Assembly (NCBI GenBank): GCA_022414725.1
Contig: CM039465.1
Location: 46,634,495-46,698,494, forward strand
Reading direction: 5' to 3'
Length of the DNA stretch: 64,000 bases
DNA from: Microglena sp. YARC
Taxonomy: Eukaryota > Chlorophyta > Chlorophyceae > Chlamydomonadales > Chlamydomonadaceae
Position numbers and translations under genes: made by a program. The notes under the pieces are model-generated. The model had not been told where the DNA came from and ran no database searches. It saw only the letters and a list, made by a program, of their open reading frames with translations. Below are positions 56,836-64,000 of the stretch, one piece after another. Within the stretch, counting starts at the first letter, position 1; every line of letters starts with the position of its first letter.

Positions 56836-57511
56836 CTAGACCCCCCCCCCCCCCCCCCCACCCCTCTGCCCTGGACATAAATATGTGGTGGATCCCTACC
56901 CCAATAGCATAAATAGACTGGTACTCAGGTGTTAGTAGAGGAAACACTTGGGGGAACACCCTAGTTCCACTCCCATGTCATTCTGAGGGCTGTAAAAAAA
57001 GTGCCTGAAAAGTACCTAATCTTTTGAAAATGTCGGATGTTTTCCTTTCCCCCCCCCCCCCCCCCCCGCCGCCCCAAACTTTGGAGGACCAGCACTTTTT
57101 TCTACTGGGCCAAATTAAGAAATAAGACTGGATTCTTCATCCTCTCGATGATATCTACAAGGTTTGATGATGGGGTTATTTTAGTTCGAAGTTGCCCCCC
57201 CCCCATGGAAGTACATGGTATTTTTTAAATCACACTCCCTGTTTCTCCACGGGATCTTTTTGGCAACTTATTGTTATGTTTTAAAGCAGTACAAGTGGGA
57301 CATGGTATTTATCAATCTTCAATCTCACTCCCTGTTTCTTCACAAAGATCTCTTCGACAATAACACCTTACTGCCATGTTTTAAAAGGAATACGGAGTAG
57401 TACATGGGTATTTATAATTCTCAAATCACACTCCCTGTTTCTCCACAGGATCTCTTTGACAACGACAAGTACGACGCCGCCAGCTGTGTCAAGAATCCTT
57501 CGTCATCTTAA
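45216..57511 (+). CDS. gene A: spliced gene for an unrecognised protein of about 220 aa
   Basis: Supported exons are 45216-45408, 51924-52111, 55498-55681 and 57449-57511, with a tentative microexon at 45844-45878. Exons 51924 to 57511 join in phase (2, 0) to the TAA. The N-terminus has a hydrophobic stretch (SITLTILLGSVLLAASSS) after a short leader and then a basic segment (RRGTCRRDILLLGR), so secretion or plastid import is possible. The later part has conserved-looking Cys and His residues (NEKCQICF) and acidic helices (LTDDQLAAYD, AFDDTVDLLKDLFDNDKYD). No family is recognised. Coding sequence is about 0.66 kb in 12.3 kb. Confidence 0.65.
45651..45843 (+). mobile_element. hAT-like MITE, diverged copy
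   Basis: The ends TTTTCATACTAGAGCAGG and GCTTGTGGCTGAAAAAG match the family termini with several changes. Confidence 0.6.
45844..45878 (+). CDS. tentative gene A microexon
   Basis: Exon 1 leaves phase 1 but the exon at 51924 needs phase 0, so something must lie between. Thirty-five bases after AAAAG, reading WWTGCIVAGMR, would fix the phase. They end in GGATGAGG followed by GTGGTG, and the 50-bp array just downstream repeats exactly that end. A MITE abuts the 5' side, so the acceptor is uncertain. Confidence 0.25.
45879..49780 (+). repeat. 50-bp minisatellite, gene A intron
   Basis: About 75-80 units of a 50-bp repeat containing TGTGGCTGGAATGGCGGTGG, then TGTATCGTGCCTGGGATGAG, then GGTGGTGTGT. 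Units at 48.40-48.72 kb are near identical. Units at 46.1-48.3 and 48.8-49.7 kb are full of one-base insertions and deletions. Long minus-strand open frames across it are by-products of the repeat and are not genes. Confidence 0.9.
49790..50150 (+). repeat. array of AACTGTTATCTAACAGTT dyads
   Basis: Units of about 36 bp alternate a dyad (AACTGTTATCTAACAGTT) with TTCTAACTGACAACTG. The core CNGTTA/TAACNG matches the plant-type MYB site consensus. Confidence 0.85.
50190..51923 (+). repeat. gene A acceptor-side array for exon 51924
   Basis: Seven copies of intron end plus about 95 exon bases lie at about 50.46, 50.67, 50.89, 51.06, 51.25, 51.47 and 51.68 kb. Spacing is 165-245 bp, with C/A-rich spacers. 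Confidence 0.9.
51924..52111 (+). CDS. gene A internal exon (only complete copy)
   Basis: The acceptor CAATGCCAG and donor GTTAGT bound 188 bases: VKAMTELNQGSEKTAEHVRI, HMLPYLGGYKGIDALLHENI, HNEKCQICFMSDYGTASGLR, SL. Exit phase 2. Seven truncated 5' copies lie upstream, each diverging after the YLG codons. About twelve 3' copies (SDYGTASGLRSL, then GTTAGTG) lie downstream. Confidence 0.8.
52112..53745 (+). repeat. gene A donor-side array for exon 51924
   Basis: About twelve copies of TATGGAACTGCTAGCGGACT, then CGCAGCCTCAG and GTTAGTG, lie from 52.29 to 53.74 kb, separated by G/T-rich spacers with G-runs up to about 37. Confidence 0.9.
53750..55497 (+). repeat. gene A acceptor-side array for exon 55498
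   Basis: Ten copies of intron end plus about 95 exon bases lie at 53.76, 53.93, 54.07, 54.26, 54.43, 54.60, 54.78, 54.96, 55.17 and 55.33 kb. The common period is 174 bp, a multiple of three, so one frame stays open through 54098-55138 across introns. Confidence 0.92.
55498..55681 (+). CDS. gene A internal exon (only complete copy)
   Basis: The acceptor CGCCACAG and donor GTAATG bound 184 bases: LSLTDDQLAAYDSQKPCFHT, LANRIMSLMPTDREGLFLLP, SDGAKPDAADNAFDDTVDLL, K. Entry phase 2, exit phase 0. Ten truncated 5' copies, each ending near the MSLMP codons, lie upstream; one 3' copy (GAKPDASDNAL-type) lies at 55771-55830. Confidence 0.8.
55682..56150 (+). repeat. gene A donor-side array for exon 55498, decayed
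   Basis: One exon-end copy at 55771-55830 is followed by several units of TAATGATTTCTTG and GGTTGTTGGGTGTACTGATA, which look like decayed copies of the intron start (GTAATGA). Confidence 0.6.
56200..57448 (+). repeat. gene A terminal-exon acceptor-side copies, (GA)n tract and C-runs
   Basis: Four copies of the terminal exon start flank a region with C-runs (56461-56476, 56841-56857, 57050-57067) and a (GA)n microsatellite (56776-56832). No gene is seen within it. Confidence 0.75.
57449..57511 (+). CDS. gene A terminal exon
   Basis: The acceptor TTTCTCCACAG leads into DLFDNDKYDAASCVKNPSSS and TAA. Entry phase 0. Four degraded copies of intron end plus exon start (CTCCACA, then GGATCTCTTCGGCAAGAAC-like) lie at 56.23, 56.33, 57.25 and 57.34 kb. 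Confidence 0.75.
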   Translation, partial: DLFDNDKYDAASCVKNPSSS

Positions 57512-57929
57512 GCATTGGAGTTTCTCTACTTTCAAAGCAGGCCCACGCCTAGAAGTTGTGTTCTGTCGATGAGTGCCTCTTTGTTGACAGTATTGACGGT
57601 GTTGTGGTAGCTTGGTACTGTATATTATAATATTCATATGTGTTGGTTCATCCTAGTAATTGCATGGTTGGACATTTGCAGCTGAGAAAGGATTTTCACC
57701 CCAAAGGATGAATCACCTTGCGCTAGTGTCAGAGTGTGCATATTGCCATACTGTCACGTGTGTCCACGTCCCCTGTGGGCCCACGCCACCCTAATGTACC
57801 CGTTACATCTGTCCCCCTGGGTGTATATTTTCACCCCAAAGGATGTATCACCTTGCGCTAGCCTAAGACAGCAGAGGACTTGGTCGTTTTTAATGGCAGG
57901 ATTATCAGTTTCTCGCCCCCAAAGATGGG

Positions 57930-58030
57930 CCAATCGTTCAGCTCAGTTAATCAGTGCTTTTTCGTTATAGCCCCTCCCATCGTGTTTGGGCAAGCTTTTT
58001 GGGTCTGCCCCCTGGACTGTAACAGCATAC
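57930..58030 (-). mobile_element. dispersed repeat R1, fragment
   Basis: Reverse-strand 5' part ending GTTACAGTCCAGGGGGCAG. Confidence 0.65.
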
Positions 58031-58130
58031 ATACAATCGATGTGAAGGTATGTAAACCATCATATGTTTTGTTGATGTACAGGCATTTCACGCAGAACCG
58101 AATTATCACTGTACCAGTGTAGCACGATCT

Positions 58131-58165
<35 letters not shown>

Positions 58166-58166
<1 letters not shown>

Positions 58167-58275
58167 TCGGTAAAACGATTGTTTGGAGTTCAGTTCAGTT
58201 CAGTGTTTTTTCGTTTTGGCCCCCCCTGATATCATGGTTGGGCGTCCCTTGCCTATTTGGCCTTGCCTATTTGGC
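58166..58275 (-). mobile_element. dispersed repeat R1, fragment
   Basis: Reverse-strand copy with AACGATTGTTTGGAGTTCAG and a duplicated TTGCCTATTTGGC end. Confidence 0.65.
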
Positions 58276-58280
58276 TACTG

Positions 58281-58358
58281 TTGAACCATACAGGCTGCGA
58301 GTGTATTCTGGACATCTAGCTAGATGTCCAGAAGACACTCGCAGCCTGTATGGTTCAA
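58281..58358. repeat. 39-bp-arm palindrome
   Basis: Arms from TTGAACCATACAGGCTGCG to GACATCTAG are mirrored around CTAGCTAG with only two mismatches. The right arm plus about 40 bp of flank is repeated directly at 58440-58520. Confidence 0.9.
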
Positions 58359-58854
58359 CAATAACGCATTTCTCGAGTGTGAGATTAGATGATTACCCAG
58401 CGGTCGAGAGTTAGTGGGCTTCTATGGGGGAGTTAGTGGTCTAGATGTCCAGAAGACACTCGCAGCCTGTATGGTTCAACAATAACGCGTTTCTCGAGTG
58501 TGAGATTAGATGATTAGCTACCTTATGAAGCTGCAGCTAGTAGCTAAAAACGAAATCACTCGAGTTGATTCAATCGAACTCGTGAGACAGCTCAGTCGAG
58601 TGCGTTTTGATTAAGTCATGTACAATCAACTGAAAGGAAAGGAAAGGATATACACTGTCGGTTTTGCGGTGGTCCAACGGTGACTATAGCTAGCTCCGGC
58701 TTACGCTATGGTGTCCTTATCTTCACGTCCTGTGAGTAACTGTGTTACACGGATGTAACAATTTCAATGTCAATTTCAATTTCAGTTTTGCAACACCGTA
58801 CACCTGACTATTGTAACGAAAAGTGTGTATGTATGTGTGAGAGCACCATGGGCG

Positions 58855-59120
58855 CATGTTACAGTCCAGGGGTAGGCCAAATTGGCTTAAGGGACTTGCC
58901 CAACCATGATAGGAAGGGCTTAAAAATAAAAAGGCACTGATGAACTGAAGCCCAAACAATCATTTTCCAGCCCTGAGTTCGTGCTACAATGATCATTTAA
59001 TTCTACAATACAATTAAGCCATCATCTCATCTGGGATGACAAGTTAATTGTGCGATTCTCATCGCATTTTTTATCAATTGTATCGGGTTTGTTTTAAGTA
59101 TGGCCACCCTTCGAAGGATT
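58855..59120 (+). mobile_element. dispersed repeat R1, nearly full
   Basis: From GTTACAGTCCAGGGGTAGG to the ATTCTCATCGCATTTTTTAT tail. Confidence 0.8.
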
Positions 59121-59390
59121 TAGGATTCATGACCAACTTCATGCTGGCGCATACCAGCTTTGTGCATTCTATTGCACTGCCTGATCTTGTTTGCAACTTA
59201 AATGTATGAGACCAAGGATGGGAATCTTCTGAGACTCGAATCAGATCACTTCGCTTCCAGGGGGCCCTGCTTCGCTCCGCACTACAAGGCAGCAGTACAT
59301 GATATGCTCCAATAACCGAGTTAGGTGGCGTTACCTTCCGGAATTATAATCTAGAGTTTCGTTCCTTGCTTCCTCTTCCAACCCTTCATC

Positions 59391-59516
59391 ATGCTGTCCA
59401 ACGTTGCTAGGAGCGTCCTGCGCATCGCCCAGCCCATGGGAACCCGCGCCATGTCCGGACTGAAGGGATTCAACGAGGCCGAGGCCGCTAAGGAGGCGAT
59501 TTACTTTAACAGTGAA
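59391..59516 (+). CDS. gene C exon 1
   Basis: ATG at 59391 follows pyrimidine-rich CTTCCTCTTCCAACCCTTC. The 42 codons end at a GTACCT donor. The upstream in-frame sequence gives no better start. Confidence 0.75.
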
Positions 59517-60189
59517 GTACCTTTTGTTGGTGTTGCGTGTCACAGACGTGGTTACATCGCGCTCTTGCCTATCTCTGTCCGTTTGCCTGTTCCTCTCTCG
59601 CGCACCGATGCTCCTGCGATGGGCTTCGTGGCGTTTTATTCCCAGATCAATGCTTATGAGTGCTATTTCGGCTGACATCGACAGCCTCGACGTGGCATAA
59701 CTACGTCTGTTGTCAATCATGCTGCTGAGCTAATGCCGATTATGCGATCTGTTGTCTTGCAGAGGAGGATCAGAGGATCATGATGAAGCTCCTCAACAAG
59801 GTGAATTTTGACGGGGTCTAGACTGGGTGGGCGTCCACCAAAATACTTATGCCAACCTGCCCAGTAACCCATCCACCATACTACGCATGCCTACCTGCCT
59901 AGTAAACCATCCAACTAATTGCGGATGCCTACCTACCTAGTATCCCATCCACTAGAATACGTATGCCTGCCTACCTGTTATCCCAAACATCAAAATACAC
60001 ATTCCTACCTGCCTTCTGGATTATCCTTGACTCCTGGCTACCTGCATGGCTCCCTCCAGCTTGCCTGCCCTTTTACGCACGCACGCACACTGACCATCCA
60101 CCCTCCCTCCTGCATGCCTACCCATATACCCACCTGTCTGACTGTCTGACTGTCTGCCTGACTGACCTCTTGACTTTCTGACTGACTGA

Positions 60190-60220
<31 letters not shown>

Positions 60221-62526
60221 ACTAACCATCTCACTCACTCACCCAATCATGCATGCATGCACGCGCCCACAAACTCACGCTCTCCTACTAACTACAGGTC
60301 AAGGCTCAGTCGGATGTAGCTGACAAGCACGGAGCCATTGGAGTTGAGGCCGCTGAGCGTAGTGCTATCAGCGATATTGTAGCAAAGTACAAGATGAGCA
60401 GTGATGATGTGAGTTTTGTTCAGTCCATTGTTTTTCTTTTCGTCTACGAGCAGTAGCTTCTAGGCAGCTCCCTGAGCCAGCCACTACACTAAGCCTCAAA
60501 ATTCCAGTAGCTAGCTCGAAAGCTGATTACGTCAGCTTCAAGGTGCACTAGGTTGCTTTAGGTATGGCTGGTTAGCCATCCAGGGGAGCTGCTTAGAAGC
60601 TGCTGCTCGTAGCCAAGAATACAAACAGTGGTTCAGTCCCTCAATGTACCACTGAAGCTTGGAAGCACCAAGGGGGGCTTGGGGCAGGGCTTTTGTGGGT
60701 TTTGTGGACAAAAATGGATCAGTACATGCTCCCGCTTTGTTTAGAGAGTTGGCCAAAAAGTACAATACAATCAGCCTGCTACAAATTTCATTGGAAGGCG
60801 GACAATATGTCAACCGTTAAATGGCAATAATGGGGGCTTGGGTGGGTTGGAGGGGCAAGCATGTGAGGATGGATGTTTTGGAAGTAAGGGGGTATGAGAT
60901 GAGGGCAGGGTGGAGGTAGGGGGTGGGGGGCTGTATTTGTTAGTAGGGTGGTGCGGGTGCTAATGAGGGTGGGGCATGGCAAGCCAAGGAGTGTAGGGTA
61001 GATATGTGTTTGTAGGTGTGTGTGTGTGCGGGGGGGGGGGGGGAGGGGGGGGGGGGGGTAAATCCAAGGCGCATCTGCGTTACTGCCACGCAGATTATGG
61101 AATATTCTGTATGTGCCAGATATATGCCTTAAGGTAGTGGCCCACACGCACACAGATATACACACACTCGTCTCCAGTAAGCATGATCTTAATCATGCTT
61201 AAATCACGCATATGGGCTATCTCGTTGTCCTAGACCATGCTACCTGCCCAATCCTACCCCCTTGGTCATCAACTAATGATGCAATACACTATGCAAAACC
61301 ACATGTCCGTTTCCCTGTTGTATACATTAATTGTTTCCCTATACTGTCGTGAAAGGTATCTATTAATGGACTGTATCTGGTTAGTGTCTACTCATATCTA
61401 CTACTTATACTAGTTGTGTATCTACTAGTGATCCTAGGAGATAACAATACAACCAGTTTGTATGTACTAATAGTATCTATGAGATAACCCTGCATAGTAA
61501 GGTAGTATATTGTGATTAGAGTAGATAACATTACAACCAGTTTGTATCTACTAGTATCTATGAGATAACCCTGCATAGTAAGGTAGTATATTGTGATTAG
61601 AGTAGATAACATTACAACCAGTTTGTATCTACTAGTATCTATGAGATAACCCTGCATAGTAAGGTAGTATATTGTGATTAGAGTAAATAAAATTACAACC
61701 AGTTTGTATCTACTAGTATCTATGAGATAACCCTGCATAGTAAGGTAGTATATAGTGATTAGGGTAGATAACAATACAACCAGTTTGTATATACTAGTAT
61801 CTATGAGATAGCCCTGCATTGTAAGGTAGTGTCTAGTAATACTAGTAGATAACAATACAACCACTTTGTATTATTGTGTGTACAAGTATCTATTAGATAA
61901 CCCTGCATAGTAAGGTAGTATATAATTTTACTAGTAGATAACAATACAAGCAGTTTGTATGTGCAAGTATCTATTAGATAAGCCTTCAAAGCAAGGTAGT
62001 ATCTAGTAACACTAGTAGTTAACAATACAACCACTTAGTATATACTAAATAAACCTGTTATATGTGTAAGTATCTACTCTTGGTACTAGCAGATTACTAG
62101 CATTACTAGTTAGTTTCTACTACATAACCCTTTATTACAGCTGTATTATAACTATTATCTCATGATAAACCTGTATGAGAATGCCGAAGGGGGATATTCA
62201 CCTTCAATAAGGATATTCTTCCCTCCTTACTCATACTGTGTCTAGTTAGTCTGGTGTATGCCCCCACTCACTTGTGGGGCATACACTGTGAAGCATGGGC
62301 CCCACACTGATGTATGCCCCCTAAACCCTACCCCCCCCCCCCCCCCCCCCAAAAAAAACTGGCACCTCACACTGTATCTTGTTTAGTCTTATGTATGCCT
62401 GGACACACCAACCAACACACTTAATACCTTCAGGACCCCCCCTGCCCCGCCCTCCACTCACACTCACTCACTGTGCCTGCTATGTAGACAAGCGCCTTGA
62501 TGAAGTGGAAGCACACCCACTACTAA
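59391..62526 (+). CDS. gene C: 103-aa, possibly mitochondrial ATPase inhibitor (IF1)-like
   Basis: Exons 59391-59516, 59765-59800, 60298-60408 and 62488-62526 join at phase 0 throughout with GT-AG sites. The N-terminal 20 residues (MLSNVARSVLRIAQPMGTRA) are a typical mitochondrial presequence. Next come GLKGFNEAEAAKEAIYFNSE and EDQRIMMKLLNKVKAQSD, resembling the G..F...E.A.E..YF motif of IF1, which blocks ATP hydrolysis by F1. The C-terminal half (AISDIVAKYKMSSDD then TSALMKWKHTHY) is not in animal IF1. The family call is from memory of the pattern and could be wrong; a small conserved helical mitochondrial protein is the safe reading. Confidence 0.6.
59765..59800 (+). CDS. gene C exon 2
   Basis: The acceptor is TTGCAGAG and the donor GTGAAT; it encodes EDQRIMMKLLNK. 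The AG two bases earlier (TTGCAG) would shift the frame, so the second AG is chosen. Confidence 0.65.
59830..60240 (+). repeat. gene C intron 2 C-rich repeats
   Basis: Units of about 45 bp (CCATCCACTA, TACGTATGCCTACCTGCCTA) run from 59.84 to 59.99 kb, followed by CTGACTGACTGGCTGG microsatellites (60131-60230). Confidence 0.8.
60298..60408 (+). CDS. gene C exon 3
   Basis: The acceptor AACTACAG and donor GTGAGT bound 37 codons beginning VKAQSDVADKHGAIGVEAAE. Confidence 0.8.
60426..60630 (+). mobile_element. hAT-like MITE, best preserved copy
   Basis: The 205-bp element begins CATTGTTTTTC and ends in the complement of CACTGTTTGTATTC, with TIRs continuing through CTACGAGCAGCAGCTTCTA. It is flanked by the exact 8-bp duplication GTTCAGTC. 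An 8-bp duplication and CA-rTG ends are hAT hallmarks. It lies in gene C intron 3. Confidence 0.85.
61420..62045 (+). repeat. 81-bp tandem array in gene C intron 3
   Basis: About eight units of 81 bp containing ACAACCAGTTTGTATCTACT and GATAACCCTGCATAGTAAGG. Because 81 is divisible by three, an open minus-strand frame arises; I regard it as non-coding. Confidence 0.9.
62488..62526 (+). CDS. gene C exon 4
   Basis: The acceptor CTATGTAG leads into TSALMKWKHTHY and TAA. Phase 0 matches exon 3, and the WKHTH end has a real-protein look. Confidence 0.6.
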   Translation, partial: TSALMKWKHTHY

Positions 62527-62754
62527 GCTCGAGGATGCGCACTCAAAAAGTGACCTAGGGGTCTCCCCAGCAGGAACCACATTATGGCTTGTAACAGAAA
62601 TTAACTAAACTTGATATTGAACTTGTGTACACGCCTCCAGCCTGATAAGGTTGCCCGCAGTCTTCGGGAGTAACTGCGATATTTAAGATATGGACAAAAA
62701 TGAATACTGTGATTTGAACTTCGTCTCTCCTCCTTCCCCCCTATATCACTGCAT

Positions 62755-62925
62755 GTAAGTTACAGTCCAGGGGTAGGCCAAATAGGCTAAAGGGACTTGC
62801 CCAACCGTATAGGAAGGGCTTAAAAAGGAAAAGCATTGATGAACTGAACCCCAAACAATCGTTTAACCAATGGGGGGCCTGAGTTCGTGCTACAGTGATA
62901 ATTTGATTCTACGATATTGCTGTAT
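62755..62925 (+). mobile_element. dispersed repeat R1
   Basis: From GTTACAGTCCAGGGGTAGG to GTGATAATTTGATTCTACG. Confidence 0.8.
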
Positions 62926-62929
62926 GTAT

Positions 62930-63045
62930 GTTATAGTCGAGGGGCAGGCCAAATAGGCTTAAGGGACTTGCCCAACCGTGTCAGGAAGGGCTAGAAAGAA
63001 TACGCGTTGATGAGCTGAATCCCAAACAATCGGTTTACCCACAGT
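62930..63045 (+). mobile_element. dispersed repeat R1, second tandem fragment
   Basis: GTTATAGTCGAGGGGCAGG to CAAACAATCGGTTTACCC, directly after the previous copy. Confidence 0.75.
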
Positions 63046-63059
63046 GGGTCACCCCCTGT

Positions 63060-64000
63060 GGCTTGTCTATTTGGGAAAGAGAGGATTATCACCCAAGGAG
63101 GTGAGTCCTCCAACACATACCAGCGGCATGGAGGATCTGGAAAGGGTCCGTCTGGTTAGATAGTCTGAATTTGAATTGTTCCTTGTTTTTTCAGCGAACT
63201 CAGGGCTGCTGACCGATTCCAGGCTCCCTTGTGCAGTTGGTTATTCTCACAGAAACCGGGGAGCACATCAGGCATCCTATACAGTTAAAAGACTTGTCCA
63301 GTTTAGATTACATGGTCTATCAGCAAAATTGCTAGTTTTAGGCAGCGCAGTGCTCGCCGTCTACGGGCAGAAAAAACACTGGTAGTGTACACACTACTAC
63401 ACCGCACTCCTGAGTTAGTAATCTAAACACACGGGCGTAGAGGATCTGGTCATCTTGAAAGAGGAAGACCAATTATTGTTATATGGTTCCATACTTCCAT
63501 GTGTCTTGAGGTGTCTTATCTTTGGCACAACCTGTCCCCTCTTGTGATATCCACAGGGGGACGGAAACCTAGGGGGTATAACTAGGGTTATCATAATTAT
63601 AAACACCGGGTAATTCTAAAGAAACGTTAAATACTGCTTACAAATCAACAATCCTTCGAAAACTCTCTTTTCATCACTTTATAGTTAACAATGCTAAAAC
63701 ATCAATCGATTCATTGGAATTCAATTAATTTAAAGCCTCCAGACGCCCTTCAAATTTAATCCTATTCGAATTGATACAATTTAAAGCAATTACATGCATT
63801 CAAATCACGTTAATTAAATTAAATGGAAAGGAATAAATCGAATTAAAATAACACAACATTAACAATTTTAATTTAACAATTCAATTAAATTAATTAAAAT
63901 ACATTGAATTAAGGATTCGAATCATTTCATTCGGGACGCGCCTCCAGGCGCCCTTAATAAACACCGGGAAATTCGAATTATAAACACCCGATTACAACCG
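63060..64000. other. AT-rich sequence without a supported gene
   Basis: A 60-bp segment at 63075-63135 (CACCCAAGGAGGTGAGTCC to GGAGGATCTGG) is related to 37450-37510. The last 400 bp are AATTAA-rich. Frames at 63176-63385 and 63415-63606 have no support. Confidence 0.6.

Larger units (their letters stand above)
57512..59390. other. intergenic region between genes A and C
   Basis: It holds two copies of TTTTCACCCCAAAGGATG (57.69 and 57.83 kb), three R1 repeats, a G-run of about 35 bases (58130-58164), and a palindrome. CTCACTCCC-type promoter motifs are not obvious. No gene is supported. Confidence 0.6.

Noticed and set aside
61388..62034. Minus-strand hydrophobic repeat protein (27-residue units)
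   Set aside because: It arises because the 81-bp unit is a multiple of three; it lies in an intron and has no start context.

Overview
The window is nuclear DNA from a eukaryote, most likely a green-lineage alga. The evidence is: spliced genes with GT-AG introns; interstitial TTTAGGG (plant-type) telomere-like repeats near 24.0 kb; non-LTR, SINE, LTR and MITE debris; two predicted proteins whose N-termini look like organelle targeting peptides; and very long introns full of tandem repeats with G or C homopolymers up to about 40 bases. The species cannot be named from sequence alone. There is no prokaryotic gene organisation.

Layout. From 1 to 8.5 kb is a degenerate non-LTR retrotransposon on the minus strand. 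It has tandem 5' monomers, a possible two-helix membrane ORF, a first ORF with a cysteine-protease-like fold whose catalytic-Cys motif occurs three times, then AP endonuclease and reverse transcriptase; its 3' end lies outside the window. From 8.5 to 12 kb are fragments of at least one poorly defined gene (gene D). From 12 to 18 kb I see a solo LTR, dispersed repeats and a palindrome cluster, and no convincing gene. From 18.5 to 43.4 kb, minus strand, is gene B. I reconstruct seven exons with consistent phases, encoding about 338 aa with an N-terminal targeting-like segment, charged helices and a Pro/Ser-rich middle. From 45.2 to 57.5 kb, plus strand, is gene A, divergent from B, with four well supported exons and one tentative microexon; it is an unrecognised protein. 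From 59.4 to 62.5 kb, plus strand, is gene C, four exons and 103 aa, a possible mitochondrial ATPase-inhibitor (IF1)-like protein. The last 1.4 kb holds repeats and AT-rich sequence.

The main observation concerns genes A and B. Most exons sit at the meeting point of two tandem arrays built from truncated copies of that exon's own splice boundaries. Upstream lie copies of intron 3' end plus exon 5' part; downstream lie copies of exon 3' part plus intron 5' end. Donor-side arrays are G/T-rich and acceptor-side arrays C/A-rich on the sense strand, on both DNA strands, so base skew flips at exons. This gives introns of up to about 6 kb that grew by repeated duplication of splice junctions. I know of no named system that matches it. 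Exon calls rest on reading frame, splice phase and these arrays; no homology search or transcript data was available.
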